From the NCBI GenBank assembly GCA_038223055.1, contig JBBRHF010000063.1:1-21250 (forward strand): a stretch of 21,250 nucleotides of DNA, given 5' to 3'. How positions within the stretch are numbered: the first letter of the stretch is position 1; each line of letters starts with the position of its first letter. Shown here piece after piece: positions 1-6,685 of this stretch. A model generated the notes under the pieces. That model did not search any database and was not told the DNA's origin. It was given only the letters and a program-made list of their open reading frames with translations. Source of the stretch: JBBRHF01 sp038223055 (GTDB lineage: Bacteria; Actinomycetota; Actinomycetes; JACCUZ01). The position numbers were made by a program, and so were the translations under genes.

Positions 1-271
1 CGGTTACCCGTACGGCAGTTCCAAAAGCAGGGGAAAAGTCTTGCCCACCCCCAAGAAGAAAACCCCGTAAAGGCCCGAGCCTCAGGGTCCGGCTCAGGTT
101 TCCCGCTCCGGGGCGATCACTTCCCAGCCCGGTGGCGGGTGGACTCGGGGGCGGCGACCTCCCCTCACGCCCGGAGAGGCCGCGCCGGCCACCCATGCGG
201 CCTCGTTTGGGGGGAGGGCCACGGAAGGGGCGCCGGCACGTCCGAACGCAGGGCACGCCTAGCCGGGGGTG
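1..271. other. Intergenic left edge, no gene seen
   Basis: I see no convincing coding sequence here. The longest reading frame is arginine/glycine-rich low-complexity sequence typical of a wrong frame in high-GC DNA. A weak hairpin (GAGCC at 77-81 pairing with GGCTC at 91-95), read on the - strand, is followed by a G/T-rich stretch. It could be a terminator for the leftward gene ending at 272, but with only five stem pairs this is weak. Confidence 0.4.
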
Positions 272-1042
272 CTACGTCTGTTCGACGTCGGTGACCTCGT
301 AGTCCAGCCCGTCCAGGTTGTCCCGCACCGCGGCGAGCACCTGCCCGCGAGACATCGCCTCCTCGGCGTCCTGGGCGTTGGACGCCTCCACCGCCACGGT
401 CACCCGCACCGACACCGCCACCTCCACATCGAACCAGTGGGACCGCCCCGACAGGCCCCACCCGGCCATGAACTCATCGAACTCGCCGCACCAGCCGTGG
501 TCATCGGCGCGTTCACACGCCGCCGCCGACAACCCGGCCTTCCACGCCTCGTGCTCGCCCCGGCCCGCGTCCAGCATCGCGCACACCTGCCCTAGCGCCA
601 CCGCCGCGTCACCGGTCCCCCGGTCCGCCGGGCCGGTCACCACCCGCCGCGCGTCCAGCTCGGCCACCGCGGCGGTGTGCACCACCACCTGCGCCCCGAC
701 CAGCACCCGCACCGACACCCAGCCCGCCCGCACCGGCCCCTCCAGGGCGGGCACCAGACCCACCCACAAGCCCCGCACCGTCCCCGACCCTCGGGGCAAC
801 ACCACCGGCTCCCCCGCCCGCGGGAACACCACCGCCCCCGCCGACTCCTCCACCGCCAGCAGCCGACCACCCAGGCGCACCCCCAGCCCACCCGAGGGCG
901 AGACCTCCGCCACCGACCCGACCCCCACCTCGGGCACCCACACCTCCCGGCCCACCACCCCGCCCGGCGAGAACGGCACCGACACCTCCGGCACTGCAAC
1001 TACAACAGCCTCCGCCACCTGCACCTCAACATCAACAGACAT
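272..1042 (-). CDS. Hypothetical protein, 256 aa
   Basis: I do not recognise the family. The ATG at 1042 is preceded by a good ribosome binding site (GGGGAG, about 7 nt upstream), and the frame is open for 256 codons to a TAG. The N-terminal two thirds are rich in valine, glycine and alanine with alternating hydrophobic residues, suggesting beta-strand structure. Around residues 150-190 the protein has tryptophans, cysteines and acidic residues. The last ~50 residues (FDVEVAVSVRVTVAVEA followed by an acidic helix) look like a small alpha/beta domain of the kind common in actinobacterial phage and plasmid proteins of unknown function. There is no signal peptide or transmembrane segment. The opposite strand has a long threonine/proline-rich frame that I judge to be a shadow. 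The gene is isolated, and a strong hairpin lies about 107 bp upstream of its start. Confidence 0.7.
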   Translation of the reverse strand: MSVDVEVQVAEAVVVAVPEVSVPFSPGGVVGREVWVPEVGVGSVAEVSPSGGLGVRLGGRLLAVEESAGAVVFPRAGEPVVLPRGSGTVRGLWVGLVPALEGPVRAGWVSVRVLVGAQVVVHTAAVAELDARRVVTGPADRGTGDAAVALGQVCAMLDAGRGEHEAWKAGLSAAACERADDHGWCGEFDEFMAGWGLSGRSHWFDVEVAVSVRVTVAVEASNAQDAEEAMSRGQVLAAVRDNLDGLDYEVTDVEQT

Positions 1043-1148
1043 GAGAACTCCCCTTGCGTTTCACGGGGCCTGGTCAGAGCCCCTTCGGTTGGTAACCCCC
1101 AACCTAGCCCCAAGACAACGGCCCAGAACGAGACCCCGCAACAAGAAA

Positions 1149-1189
1149 CCCGTGGCCGGGACACCCCGCATGGGGTGACCGGCCACGGG
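1149..1189. terminator. Long GC-rich hairpin, possible bidirectional terminator
   Basis: An 11-bp perfect stem (CCCGTGGCCGG at 1149-1159 with CCGGCCACGGG at 1179-1189) encloses a second 6-bp stem (CACCCC at 1162-1167, GGGGTG at 1172-1177) and a GCAT loop. On the + strand it is followed by CTTTGCTG, and on the - strand by TTTCTTG, so a terminator in either direction is possible. Neither side has a clean U-run. It lies in the upstream region of the leftward gene 272-1042 and could instead be an attenuator or protein-binding site. Confidence 0.45.
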
Positions 1190-1297
1190 CTTTGCTGCTC
1201 TGGCAGGCCGTGGACAAGCGGGTCAGTCTGGCCTGAGTTGCGCACTCCGCGCCGCTCACTTCCCCCCGGGCGTTTCGCCGGGGCCAACCGTTAGAGC

Positions 1298-1581
1298 GAC
1301 GCTGAGACTGGACCGGCACCCGCCGGCAAGACCCTCAGCTGGTGGGACCGGTGGCGTACCCGCCGCGGCGCAGGCAACCCGCACGTCCTGGCCGCCGTCG
1401 ACCTCCTCAACCGCCACCAACTCCGCAGCGACCCCGCACCGCGGAACGGCAACATCTGCGCCACCAACCATCGAGACCATCATCGAGGACCTCGGCGACC
1501 TCCAGATGCTCGACCAGGTCTTGCTGGGCACAGGAACAATGGCGCGACTGGGTCCCGGACCAGCCGGGACGGGTCGTCTAG
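1298..1581 (+). pseudogene. Possible decayed coding remnant, unknown family
   Basis: Two short stretches read like real protein but in different frames. The first, about 1298-1440, gives a TLSWWDRWRTRRG segment followed by GNPHVLAAVDLLNRHQLR. The second, about 1470-1580, begins IETIIEDLGDLQMLDQVL. There is a stop just upstream (TAG at 1292) and no start codon or ribosome binding site. The composition (tryptophans, a leucine-rich amphipathic helix, an acidic helix) differs from the proline/arginine repeats of the other frames here. I infer a frameshifted remnant of an older gene. I cannot name the family, and chance is not excluded. Confidence 0.25.
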
Positions 1582-1589
1582 CGTGACCG

Positions 1590-1749
1590 CGGTGGCCGAC
1601 ACGCGCGCCGCCGCCCCGGCGCGCCCCCACGACCAGCCACGACTCCCTTGCGCCGGCGCCCCACCGAGCCCACGAGCCTGCAAAGCCCGGTGGGCGACCA
1701 GTGCGCAGAGCTAGCACGACTACAAGCGCCTCTGCGCGCGCCCATGGGG
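1590..1749. other. Intergenic, nothing recognised
   Basis: Between the decayed stretch ending near 1581 and the stop of the leftward HTH gene at 1750 I find no supported gene, RNA or repeat. Overlapping frames on both strands here are arginine/proline-rich and have no ribosome binding sites. Confidence 0.35.
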
Positions 1750-2169
1750 CTATCGGTCGGCCCGCCGGGCTCGCACCAGACGAGAGTGCACCGACCGCCA
1801 CTCCATGCCCGCGGCCCGCGCCAACGCCGCGGTGCTCACCCCGTCACGGTCCTGGATCCGGACCGCGGCCTTCCCCCACCCGGCGGCGTAAGCAGGGTCC
1901 CCCAGCTCCTCGAGTTGCGCCACCGTGAGATCGGGGGACCGCGTCCGGCCCGCCGACCGACGCAGAGTCCCCGGCGCCGCGCCGGCGAGCCATGCCTCGA
2001 TGGTCTCGCGCCACCACCAGGCGTAGCGCCCGTTCAGCCGCCCGTCGGGCGCCGGCCAGATCGTGCCACCTGCGCTGGTCGCGGCCACGAAATAGCTGAC
2101 GCTGACCCCGCACGCGCGCGCGGCCTCCCCGGTCCCCAGAATCGGCGGCAGGGTCTCGGGGTCTGTCAC
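1750..2169 (-). CDS. Small HTH (excisionase/MerR-like) protein, 139 aa
   Basis: The GTG at 2169 overlaps the stop of the upstream gene as GTGA, so it is preferred over the TTG six bases earlier. Residues ~9-28 (LGTGEAARACGVSVSYF) resemble the N-terminal helix-turn-helix of excisionase/MerR-type DNA-binding proteins. Near residues 38-61 is a tryptophan-rich segment (GRYAWWWRETIEAWLAG) that fits the wing and following helix. The C-terminal half (LTVAQLEELGDPAYAAGWGKAAVRIQDRDG) also looks DNA-binding: a short helix, then VSTAALARAAGMEWRSVHSRL, which reads as a second helix-turn-helix. There is no enzymatic motif. It is translationally coupled to the ribbon-helix-helix gene and shares its promoter. 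A role as a plasmid or phage regulator is inferred. Confidence 0.65.
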   Translation of the reverse strand: MTDPETLPPILGTGEAARACGVSVSYFVAATSAGGTIWPAPDGRLNGRYAWWWRETIEAWLAGAAPGTLRRSAGRTRSPDLTVAQLEELGDPAYAAGWGKAAVRIQDRDGVSTAALARAAGMEWRSVHSRLVRARRADR

Positions 2170-2681
2170 GCCCAACTCTCGCTCTTCAGGCCCTCTTCGA
2201 CGTATCGGCGGATGAGCCCAGCCCGGGTCCAGTCATGCGCAGCGGCGAGAGCGTCGAGTCGGGCGATCGTCTCGGCGGGGAACCGGATGTTGATCGCCGG
2301 CCCTATCTCGGGCCGGCCGCCGAGGTTCGGTCCGGCCTCCTCGTCGAGGGGCCCGAAGTGCTCGGCCACAGCATCGTCGTGCTCGTTCTTGATGAGCCAC
2401 TCGCGGGCCGTCTCCTCGTCGACGAACTCGTAGGTCGGCCGCGAGCCTTCCCACTGCGACCACGTGTGCAGCACCCAACGGCCACCGTGGGTGCGGTAGA
2501 GGACGTGGTGGCGGTGCTCGCCGGCGTTGATGTCGACCCGGTTGTGCCCGTTCCATACCGTCTCGGCACCGAAGGCAGTGGCCGCGTCGGGGTCGAACCA
2601 GCCGGCGATGCGGTCGCGCGCGTCGGGGTCGCTGTACTGCTCGTGCTCGGTTGCGTAGCGGTAGACGTTGGTGCGGGCCAT
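2166..2681 (-). CDS. Ribbon-helix-helix (CopG/Arc-like) protein with N-terminal domain, 171 aa
   Basis: The ATG at 2681 follows a strong ribosome binding site (GGAGGAG at 2688-2694 on the - strand). Residues ~20-115 form a domain with the pattern FDPDAATAFGAETVWNG, then LYRTHGGRWVLHTWSQWEGS, then ETAREWLIKNE. I know this arrangement as an uncharacterised bacterial family and assign it no activity. The C-terminal ~45 residues (IGPAINIRFPAETIARLDAL, a glycine/arginine turn, then LIRRYVEEGL) match the strand-helix-helix layout of CopG/Arc DNA-binding proteins and antitoxins. Two direct repeats flank the promoter, suggesting autoregulation. It could be an antitoxin-like regulator, but the coupled downstream gene looks like an HTH protein rather than a toxin. 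Confidence 0.75.
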   Translation of the reverse strand: MARTNVYRYATEHEQYSDPDARDRIAGWFDPDAATAFGAETVWNGHNRVDINAGEHRHHVLYRTHGGRWVLHTWSQWEGSRPTYEFVDEETAREWLIKNEHDDAVAEHFGPLDEEAGPNLGGRPEIGPAINIRFPAETIARLDALAAAHDWTRAGLIRRYVEEGLKSESWA

Positions 2682-2696
2682 GGTGTGCTCCTCCGT

Positions 2697-2746
2697 AGGT
2701 TGTCGATACCTCTAACCTAACGACCATGGGTGAGGTTGTCAATACC
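2697..2746 (-). repeat. Two 14-bp direct repeats, candidate operators
   Basis: AGGTTGTCGATACC at 2697-2710 and AGGTTGTCAATACC at 2733-2746 differ at one base and are 36 bp apart start to start. One covers the -35 element and the other the predicted transcription start of the leftward operon. This placement fits binding sites for the ribbon-helix-helix protein encoded by that operon. Autoregulation is inferred. Confidence 0.5.
2714..2742 (-). promoter_or_regulatory. Sigma70-type promoter of the RHH/HTH operon
   Basis: On the - strand a perfect -35 TTGACA (2742-2737) is followed by a 17-nt spacer and a -10 TAGGTT (2719-2714). Transcription would begin near 2707, giving a ~25-nt leader that includes the GGAGGAG ribosome binding site of the gene starting at 2681. 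Confidence 0.6.
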
Positions 2747-2981
2747 GCCAACCCCAATGGAGCCGATGTGAGATAGCCCCAGCGCGGGCAGGATCGCACG
2801 AAGGAAGCCGTGCCTCCCGAGGGGTGGGCGCGCCGGGTCGCTAGGGCTGATCTGTACCTTCACCCTGCGATCCGGCCCGTTCCCGGGTTGATCCTGGTCA
2901 CTACCAAGCCCAGCCTGGCGCGGTGCGGACCGTGCGCTCGGGCTACCGGCACGCCTGCGGGCTCGCAACGGGGGGATCACG

Positions 2982-3156
2982 ATGGCTGTCACGCAGAGAG
3001 TTCAACCCGCCGCCGACCTGGCCGACACCCCCGGCCGGCTGGTCGCCTCAGCCCGGGTGGCAGCCGGACCCGAGCTGGCCGCAGGTGCCGCCCGGATGGC
3101 AGCTGTGGGTGCCCGAGCAGACCTGGACACCGGACGAGACGGTCGCCGGCGGATGA
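2982..3156 (+). pseudogene. Frameshifted remnant of a Pro/Trp-rich actinobacterial protein N-terminus
   Basis: A good ribosome binding site (GGGGGG) precedes ATG at 2982, which reads MAVTQ and then runs into the wrong frame. From about 3000, in another frame, comes the repeated FNPPPTWPTPPAGW / PGWQPDPSWPQVPPGWQLW pattern. This pattern is common at the N-terminus of actinobacterial proteins, where it follows a start such as MAVTQ. Four extra bases near 2997-3000 (an AGAG duplication) explain the break. The frame ends at 3156 after only about 50 residues, so the body of the protein is missing. Recognition of the N-terminal pattern is from memory; the frameshift is visible directly. Confidence 0.5.
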
Positions 3157-3230
3157 GAAGGACGACCCGACGAGACGTCGCCGGCGCGAGGCCGCGGACG
3201 AGCTGACCGCAATGAACCAGGAGATGGGCC
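3157..3230 (+). pseudogene. C-terminal fragment of an antitoxin-like gene
   Basis: This short piece reads RRRREAADELTAMNQEMG. It sits directly before the PIN-domain remnant, where the antitoxin (often an excisionase-type HTH protein) is normally found in this toxin-antitoxin family. The HTH domain and start are gone. The call rests on position and a tail resembling DELTxxxQEMGL, so confidence is modest. Confidence 0.35.
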
Positions 3231-3233
3231 TGC

Positions 3234-3405
3234 TCCGATCCGATCACGGCGTTCGTCGCGGTCTATGACGCGTGCATGCTGTACCCCAGCACCCTCCGGG
3301 ATCTGCTCATCTGGATCGCCCAAGCGGGCTGGTTCAAGCCAAGTGGACGGACGCGATCCAGGACGAGACGTTCCGCCAGGCAGCCGTACCAAGGTCCTGA
3401 CCGCC
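3234..3405 (+). pseudogene. Frameshifted PIN-domain toxin remnant
   Basis: The frame at 3234 reads SDPITAFVAVYDACMLYPST followed by LRDLLIWIAQAG. This closely resembles the N-terminus of actinobacterial PIN-domain (VapC-like) ribonuclease toxins, with the VYDA segment carrying the first metal-binding aspartate. There is no start codon at the expected place. After the AQAG segment the coding pattern continues in a different frame as LVQAKWTDAIQDETFR, then stops at about 3405. The remaining catalytic acidic residues are absent. From 3406 to 3605 I see only arginine/leucine-rich open frames that I cannot assign. Confidence 0.55.
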
Positions 3406-3605
3406 TCAAACGCGACGGACTCGTGGAGTCGGCGCGCTCTCCGCGAGGGATTACAGGCAAACTCCGGCAGGGCATGTTGCTCGTCCGTTCCCGGACGTCG
3501 ACCCAGTTGTTGAACCTCGCCGACGAGCAGCCACGTGTCCTGCAGATCACGCGACAGAAAGCGGATGCTGGGCCTGCCCGGCGCCGGAATCGGGTCTGTT
3601 GACCG

Positions 3606-3695
3606 TCACCCACCCCCGGCGGACCGGGGAGCGTGAGGTTGCGGTGGCGCTTCTGTTCAACACCAAGGGGCCACCCTCGGCGGACCGGGGAATGC
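3606..3695 (-). CRISPR. Degenerate two-repeat CRISPR remnant, one 32-nt spacer
   Basis: Two 29-bp units (3606-3634 and 3667-3695) match the reverse complement of the main array repeat at 21 and 22 of 29 positions and are separated by exactly 32 bp, the I-E spacing (61-bp period). Both share the core CGGCGGACCGGGGA. Relative to the main repeat both carry two changes that together swap a C-G for a G-C pair in the repeat stem, so the hairpin is kept. On the - strand the outer unit (3634-3606) is the more degenerate at its 3' end, as expected of a terminal repeat. No further units occur at +/-61 bp. I infer a decayed or minimal array oriented away from cas3. Confidence 0.6.
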
Positions 3696-3764
3696 TGCTG
3701 ACAGTACCCGCATGAGGCGAAGTGGCCCTCAACTGAACCAAGCGGCGAGGTGTGGTGGTTCCAA

Positions 3765-3779
3765 GTCGACCGGGTCGAC
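3765..3779. promoter_or_regulatory. 15-bp inverted repeat upstream of cas operon
   Basis: GTCGACC-G-GGTCGAC is a perfect 7-1-7 palindrome lying 5 bp upstream of the candidate -35 of the cas3 promoter. The position suits an operator or activator site. No regulator gene for it can be identified here. Confidence 0.35.
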
Positions 3780-3784
3780 CTGCC

Positions 3785-3813
3785 TTGCCGATGTCCCTGC
3801 CAGCACCTACCAT
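3785..3813 (+). promoter_or_regulatory. Candidate promoter of the type I-E cas operon
   Basis: TTGCCG (3785-3790), a 17-nt spacer and TACCAT (3808-3813) match the -35 and -10 consensus at four of six positions each. Transcription would start near 3820, leaving a short leader with AGGAG (3844-3848) before the GTG start of cas3. Confidence 0.4.
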
Positions 3814-3853
3814 TCGGCCGAACGGGTACTTGGTATTGAAAATAGGAGTCCGC

Positions 3854-6685
3854 GTGCTGTCGCTATGGGGGAAGTGGGACGGGGTGAGCCAGCCGTTGCC
3901 GCTGCTGGGGCACCTGCTCGACACCGCGGCCGTCGCGCTCGTCGTCTGGGAGCAGTGCAGCCCCCCGTTCCGACAGAATGCGATCGAAGTGCTCGCTCCG
4001 GGCGACGTGGGCCTGGCACAGGCACGGTTCGCGGTCCTTGCCGCCCTGCACGATTTGGGGAAGGCGTCGCGTGAGTTCAACGGGCAGGGTTGGTCCCGGC
4101 GACGCGGCGAGTTCGCGGCGCATCGGGAGGCGCTCGTTGTCGCCGGACTTCCGATGGACATGCCTGCGCGACGCCCAACGCTTCCTGACCGGGAGAGGCT
4201 TTGGCTACGCCACGAGGCCGTAACGGGGCTCGTCCTGCATGACCAGACGGACCTGCCGTCATGGGCGCGCAGGGTCCTGATGGGACATCACGGCCGTTAC
4301 CAGTGTTCCGTCGCAGGCCCGTCGCAGGACCTGAGCATGCTGCGTGAGCGGGCGAGGGATCCTGCGTGGGCGGCGGTCCAGCAGAGTCTGCAGGGTGACG
4401 TCGTTGCCGCTGTCGGGCTCTCGACTGGACGGAACGCAGCCCTGACGGGCTGGGCTGGGGAGCTGCAGGCGCGGCTGGTGCCGTTCCTCGTCGCACTCAC
4501 CGGGCTGGTGTGCGTGTGTGACTGGGTGGCCTCCGATCAGAAGTTCGTCCGGATCGCGCCCAGGGCACTGCTCGAACAGCACGATGTGACCGGATACATG
4601 ACGGTCCGGGAGGACGCCGTCCGCGACGCTCTTGCGGGTGTCCTTCTCGGAAGCAGCACGCCGGTCGGTGACTTTGCTGCCCTGTTCGGCGGCCGTACCC
4701 CCCGCGCCGGTGCGCAGTCGTGGGCGGCGGCGCGACGCCACGGCCCAGGGCTGACGATCGTGATGGCGCCGATGGGGGAGGGGAAGACCGAAGTCGCGCT
4801 GCACCTGCACGCGACGGATGGGTCTGTGGAGGTTGGTACTCAGGCCGGGGACGGCCTGTTTTTCGGGCTGCCGACGATGGCGACGGCGGACGCGGTCTTC
4901 GACCGGGTCACGACGTTCTGGTCCCGCACCAGCGGCACCGGTCGGCTCGCGCATTCCCGCGCTGTCCTGAACGACTTCTACGCGCCGAGCGACGTCAAGC
5001 CGACCGGCGTGTGCGACCACGGGGACGCAGGCGAGATCGGGACGGCCAGGGACGGTTTGCGGCCGGACGACTGGTTCAGCGGTCGCCACCGGGGGTTGCT
5101 CGCACCGGTGACAGTCGGCACCAGCGATCAGGTTCTCGCCGCGGCCCTTGACCACAAGTTCGTGCAGGTGCGCCTCGCCGCGCTAGCCGGCAAGCACGTG
5201 GTCCTGGACGAGATCCACACCTACGACGCGTACCAACAGAGGCTTCTGTGCCGGTTGTTGGGCTGGCTCGGGGCGTTCCAGTGCCGCGTGACTCTGCTTT
5301 CTGCGACCCTTCCGAGGGCACGGGTCGTCGAACTCGCGCAGGCTTGGACGGCCGGATGGCACGCGGGCGCCGCGAAGACCACGCACGACCAGATCCTGGC
5401 AGAAGTTCCCCAGCAACTTCCGTACCCGGCGGTCGTAACCGTGCGGGACGTGTTGGTCTGCGAGCCTCTCGTGGCGTGGCGGCAGTACGACCTCGAGGTC
5501 CGCGCGCACGTCCTGGCGGCGGACAACGACGGCTATTCGGCGGCGACGGTCGCCCTGGTGCAGCTGCTGCGCGCCCAGCAACCGCACGCCCGGATCGGGC
5601 TGATCGTGAACACCGTCGACCGGGCCATCGCGCTCTATCAGGCGTTGGTGCACGGCGAGTCAGGCGAGACATTGTTACTGCATTCGCGTATGACGGCAGC
5701 GCAGCGCCGCGCCCGGACCGCTGCCCTTCACGCGCTGGTCGGACAGGGCGCACCCGCCGGGCCGGTGCTCGTGGTCGCGACGCAGATCGCCGAGGCCTCG
5801 CTGGACCTGGACCTGGACGTTCTGGTCACCGACCTGGCCCCGATGGCGTCGTTGCTCCAGCGAACCGGCCGGCTTTGGCGGCATTCCGAGAATTTCGGTG
5901 ACGGCTGGACCCACCACCCGAACCTGGACTACCGGTCGGGCGACCCGGTCGTGCACGTGCTGGCACCCGCCGCCGCCGACGGGCGCGTCGCGGCAGGGTT
6001 CGCGGCGCTGCCCTACACGACTGCGGAGCTGCGCCGGACCTGGAATCACCCGGCCTGCCTCGACGGCGGCAACCGAGAGCGGCTGCGAGTGCCGCAGGAC
6101 TTGCAGCCAGCGGTTGACGCGGCAAACCTGACGTTGGATGACCTGGCGGAGCAGGCCGATCTGGAACCCGACGACGTGCAGCAAGTCCTGCGTCATCTGG
6201 CGACTGAACTCGCCAAGACCACGGCTGCGCATGGGACCGGCCGCCTTGTCGGCGACCGACGTTGGCGATCCAACCTCGGAGAGGACCCGTGGGGCCGCAA
6301 CGATCCCGACTGGTCTCAGCTCACGGCGCCGACCCTGTGGGACGACAGCAACGGGGTCGTGACCCGGCTGCAGGAACTCGAGCAAGCCCAAGTCCTGCTG
6401 TGGGACCGCACCGGGAACACGCCCTGGGCGTGGAAGGGCATCCCGGAGATGCTGGGCAAGGACGCCGACCGCGCCACGTTGCTGGCCGCCCTCGACGCGT
6501 CCGTGCCGATCAGCGGCCGACTCGCTGTCCGCCTTCGTGCGGCAGCTGCTGAGTACCTGCCGCGGCGATGGCACAAAGACGCGCCCGCGTTGCTGCGCGG
6601 CCTCACGCCGCTGCCGGTGTCCGCGCTGACCGGCATCGCCGTACTCGACCCCGACCTCGGCCTGATCCGACTGGAGAACCCGTGA
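3854..6685 (+). CDS. cas3: CRISPR-associated helicase/nuclease Cas3 (type I-E)
   Basis: Cas3 is recruited by Cascade once target DNA is bound, and nicks and degrades it while unwinding. I chose GTG 3854 because AGGAG lies just upstream and the product then begins LSLWGKWDG, as type I-E Cas3 proteins do; the frame is also open back to 3752. The product is 943 aa, normal for a fused HD-helicase Cas3. The HD nuclease domain shows GHLLD (H20) and LHDLGK (H66-D67). The helicase shows Walker A MGEGKT near residue 308, DEIH at 452-455, the SAT motif near 483, and QRTGR near 669 (motif VI). All motifs are intact, so it should be active. Its TGA overlaps the GTG of cas8e as GTGA, making it the first gene of an eight-gene operon. 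Confidence 0.95.
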   Translation: MLSLWGKWDGVSQPLPLLGHLLDTAAVALVVWEQCSPPFRQNAIEVLAPGDVGLAQARFAVLAALHDLGKASREFNGQGWSRRRGEFAAHREALVVAGLPMDMPARRPTLPDRERLWLRHEAVTGLVLHDQTDLPSWARRVLMGHHGRYQCSVAGPSQDLSMLRERARDPAWAAVQQSLQGDVVAAVGLSTGRNAALTGWAGELQARLVPFLVALTGLVCVCDWVASDQKFVRIAPRALLEQHDVTGYMTVREDAVRDALAGVLLGSSTPVGDFAALFGGRTPRAGAQSWAAARRHGPGLTIVMAPMGEGKTEVALHLHATDGSVEVGTQAGDGLFFGLPTMATADAVFDRVTTFWSRTSGTGRLAHSRAVLNDFYAPSDVKPTGVCDHGDAGEIGTARDGLRPDDWFSGRHRGLLAPVTVGTSDQVLAAALDHKFVQVRLAALAGKHVVLDEIHTYDAYQQRLLCRLLGWLGAFQCRVTLLSATLPRARVVELAQAWTAGWHAGAAKTTHDQILAEVPQQLPYPAVVTVRDVLVCEPLVAWRQYDLEVRAHVLAADNDGYSAATVALVQLLRAQQPHARIGLIVNTVDRAIALYQALVHGESGETLLLHSRMTAAQRRARTAALHALVGQGAPAGPVLVVATQIAEASLDLDLDVLVTDLAPMASLLQRTGRLWRHSENFGDGWTHHPNLDYRSGDPVVHVLAPAAADGRVAAGFAALPYTTAELRRTWNHPACLDGGNRERLRVPQDLQPAVDAANLTLDDLAEQADLEPDDVQQVLRHLATELAKTTAAHGTGRLVGDRRWRSNLGEDPWGRNDPDWSQLTAPTLWDDSNGVVTRLQELEQAQVLLWDRTGNTPWAWKGIPEMLGKDADRATLLAALDASVPISGRLAVRLRAAAAEYLPRRWHKDAPALLRGLTPLPVSALTGIAVLDPDLGLIRLENP

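Noticed and set aside
318..1178. A 286-codon + strand frame rich in Thr, Pro, Ser
   Set aside because: It is opposite the leftward 272-1042 gene, has low-complexity composition, and that gene has the better ribosome binding site.
3752..3853. Longer cas3 start at GTG 3752 or ATG 3791
   Set aside because: These starts lie over or before the candidate promoter. GTG 3854 has AGGAG upstream and matches the usual Cas3 N-terminus.
4259..5155. A 298-codon - strand frame inside cas3
   Set aside because: Antisense to the conserved helicase region of cas3 and without family features.
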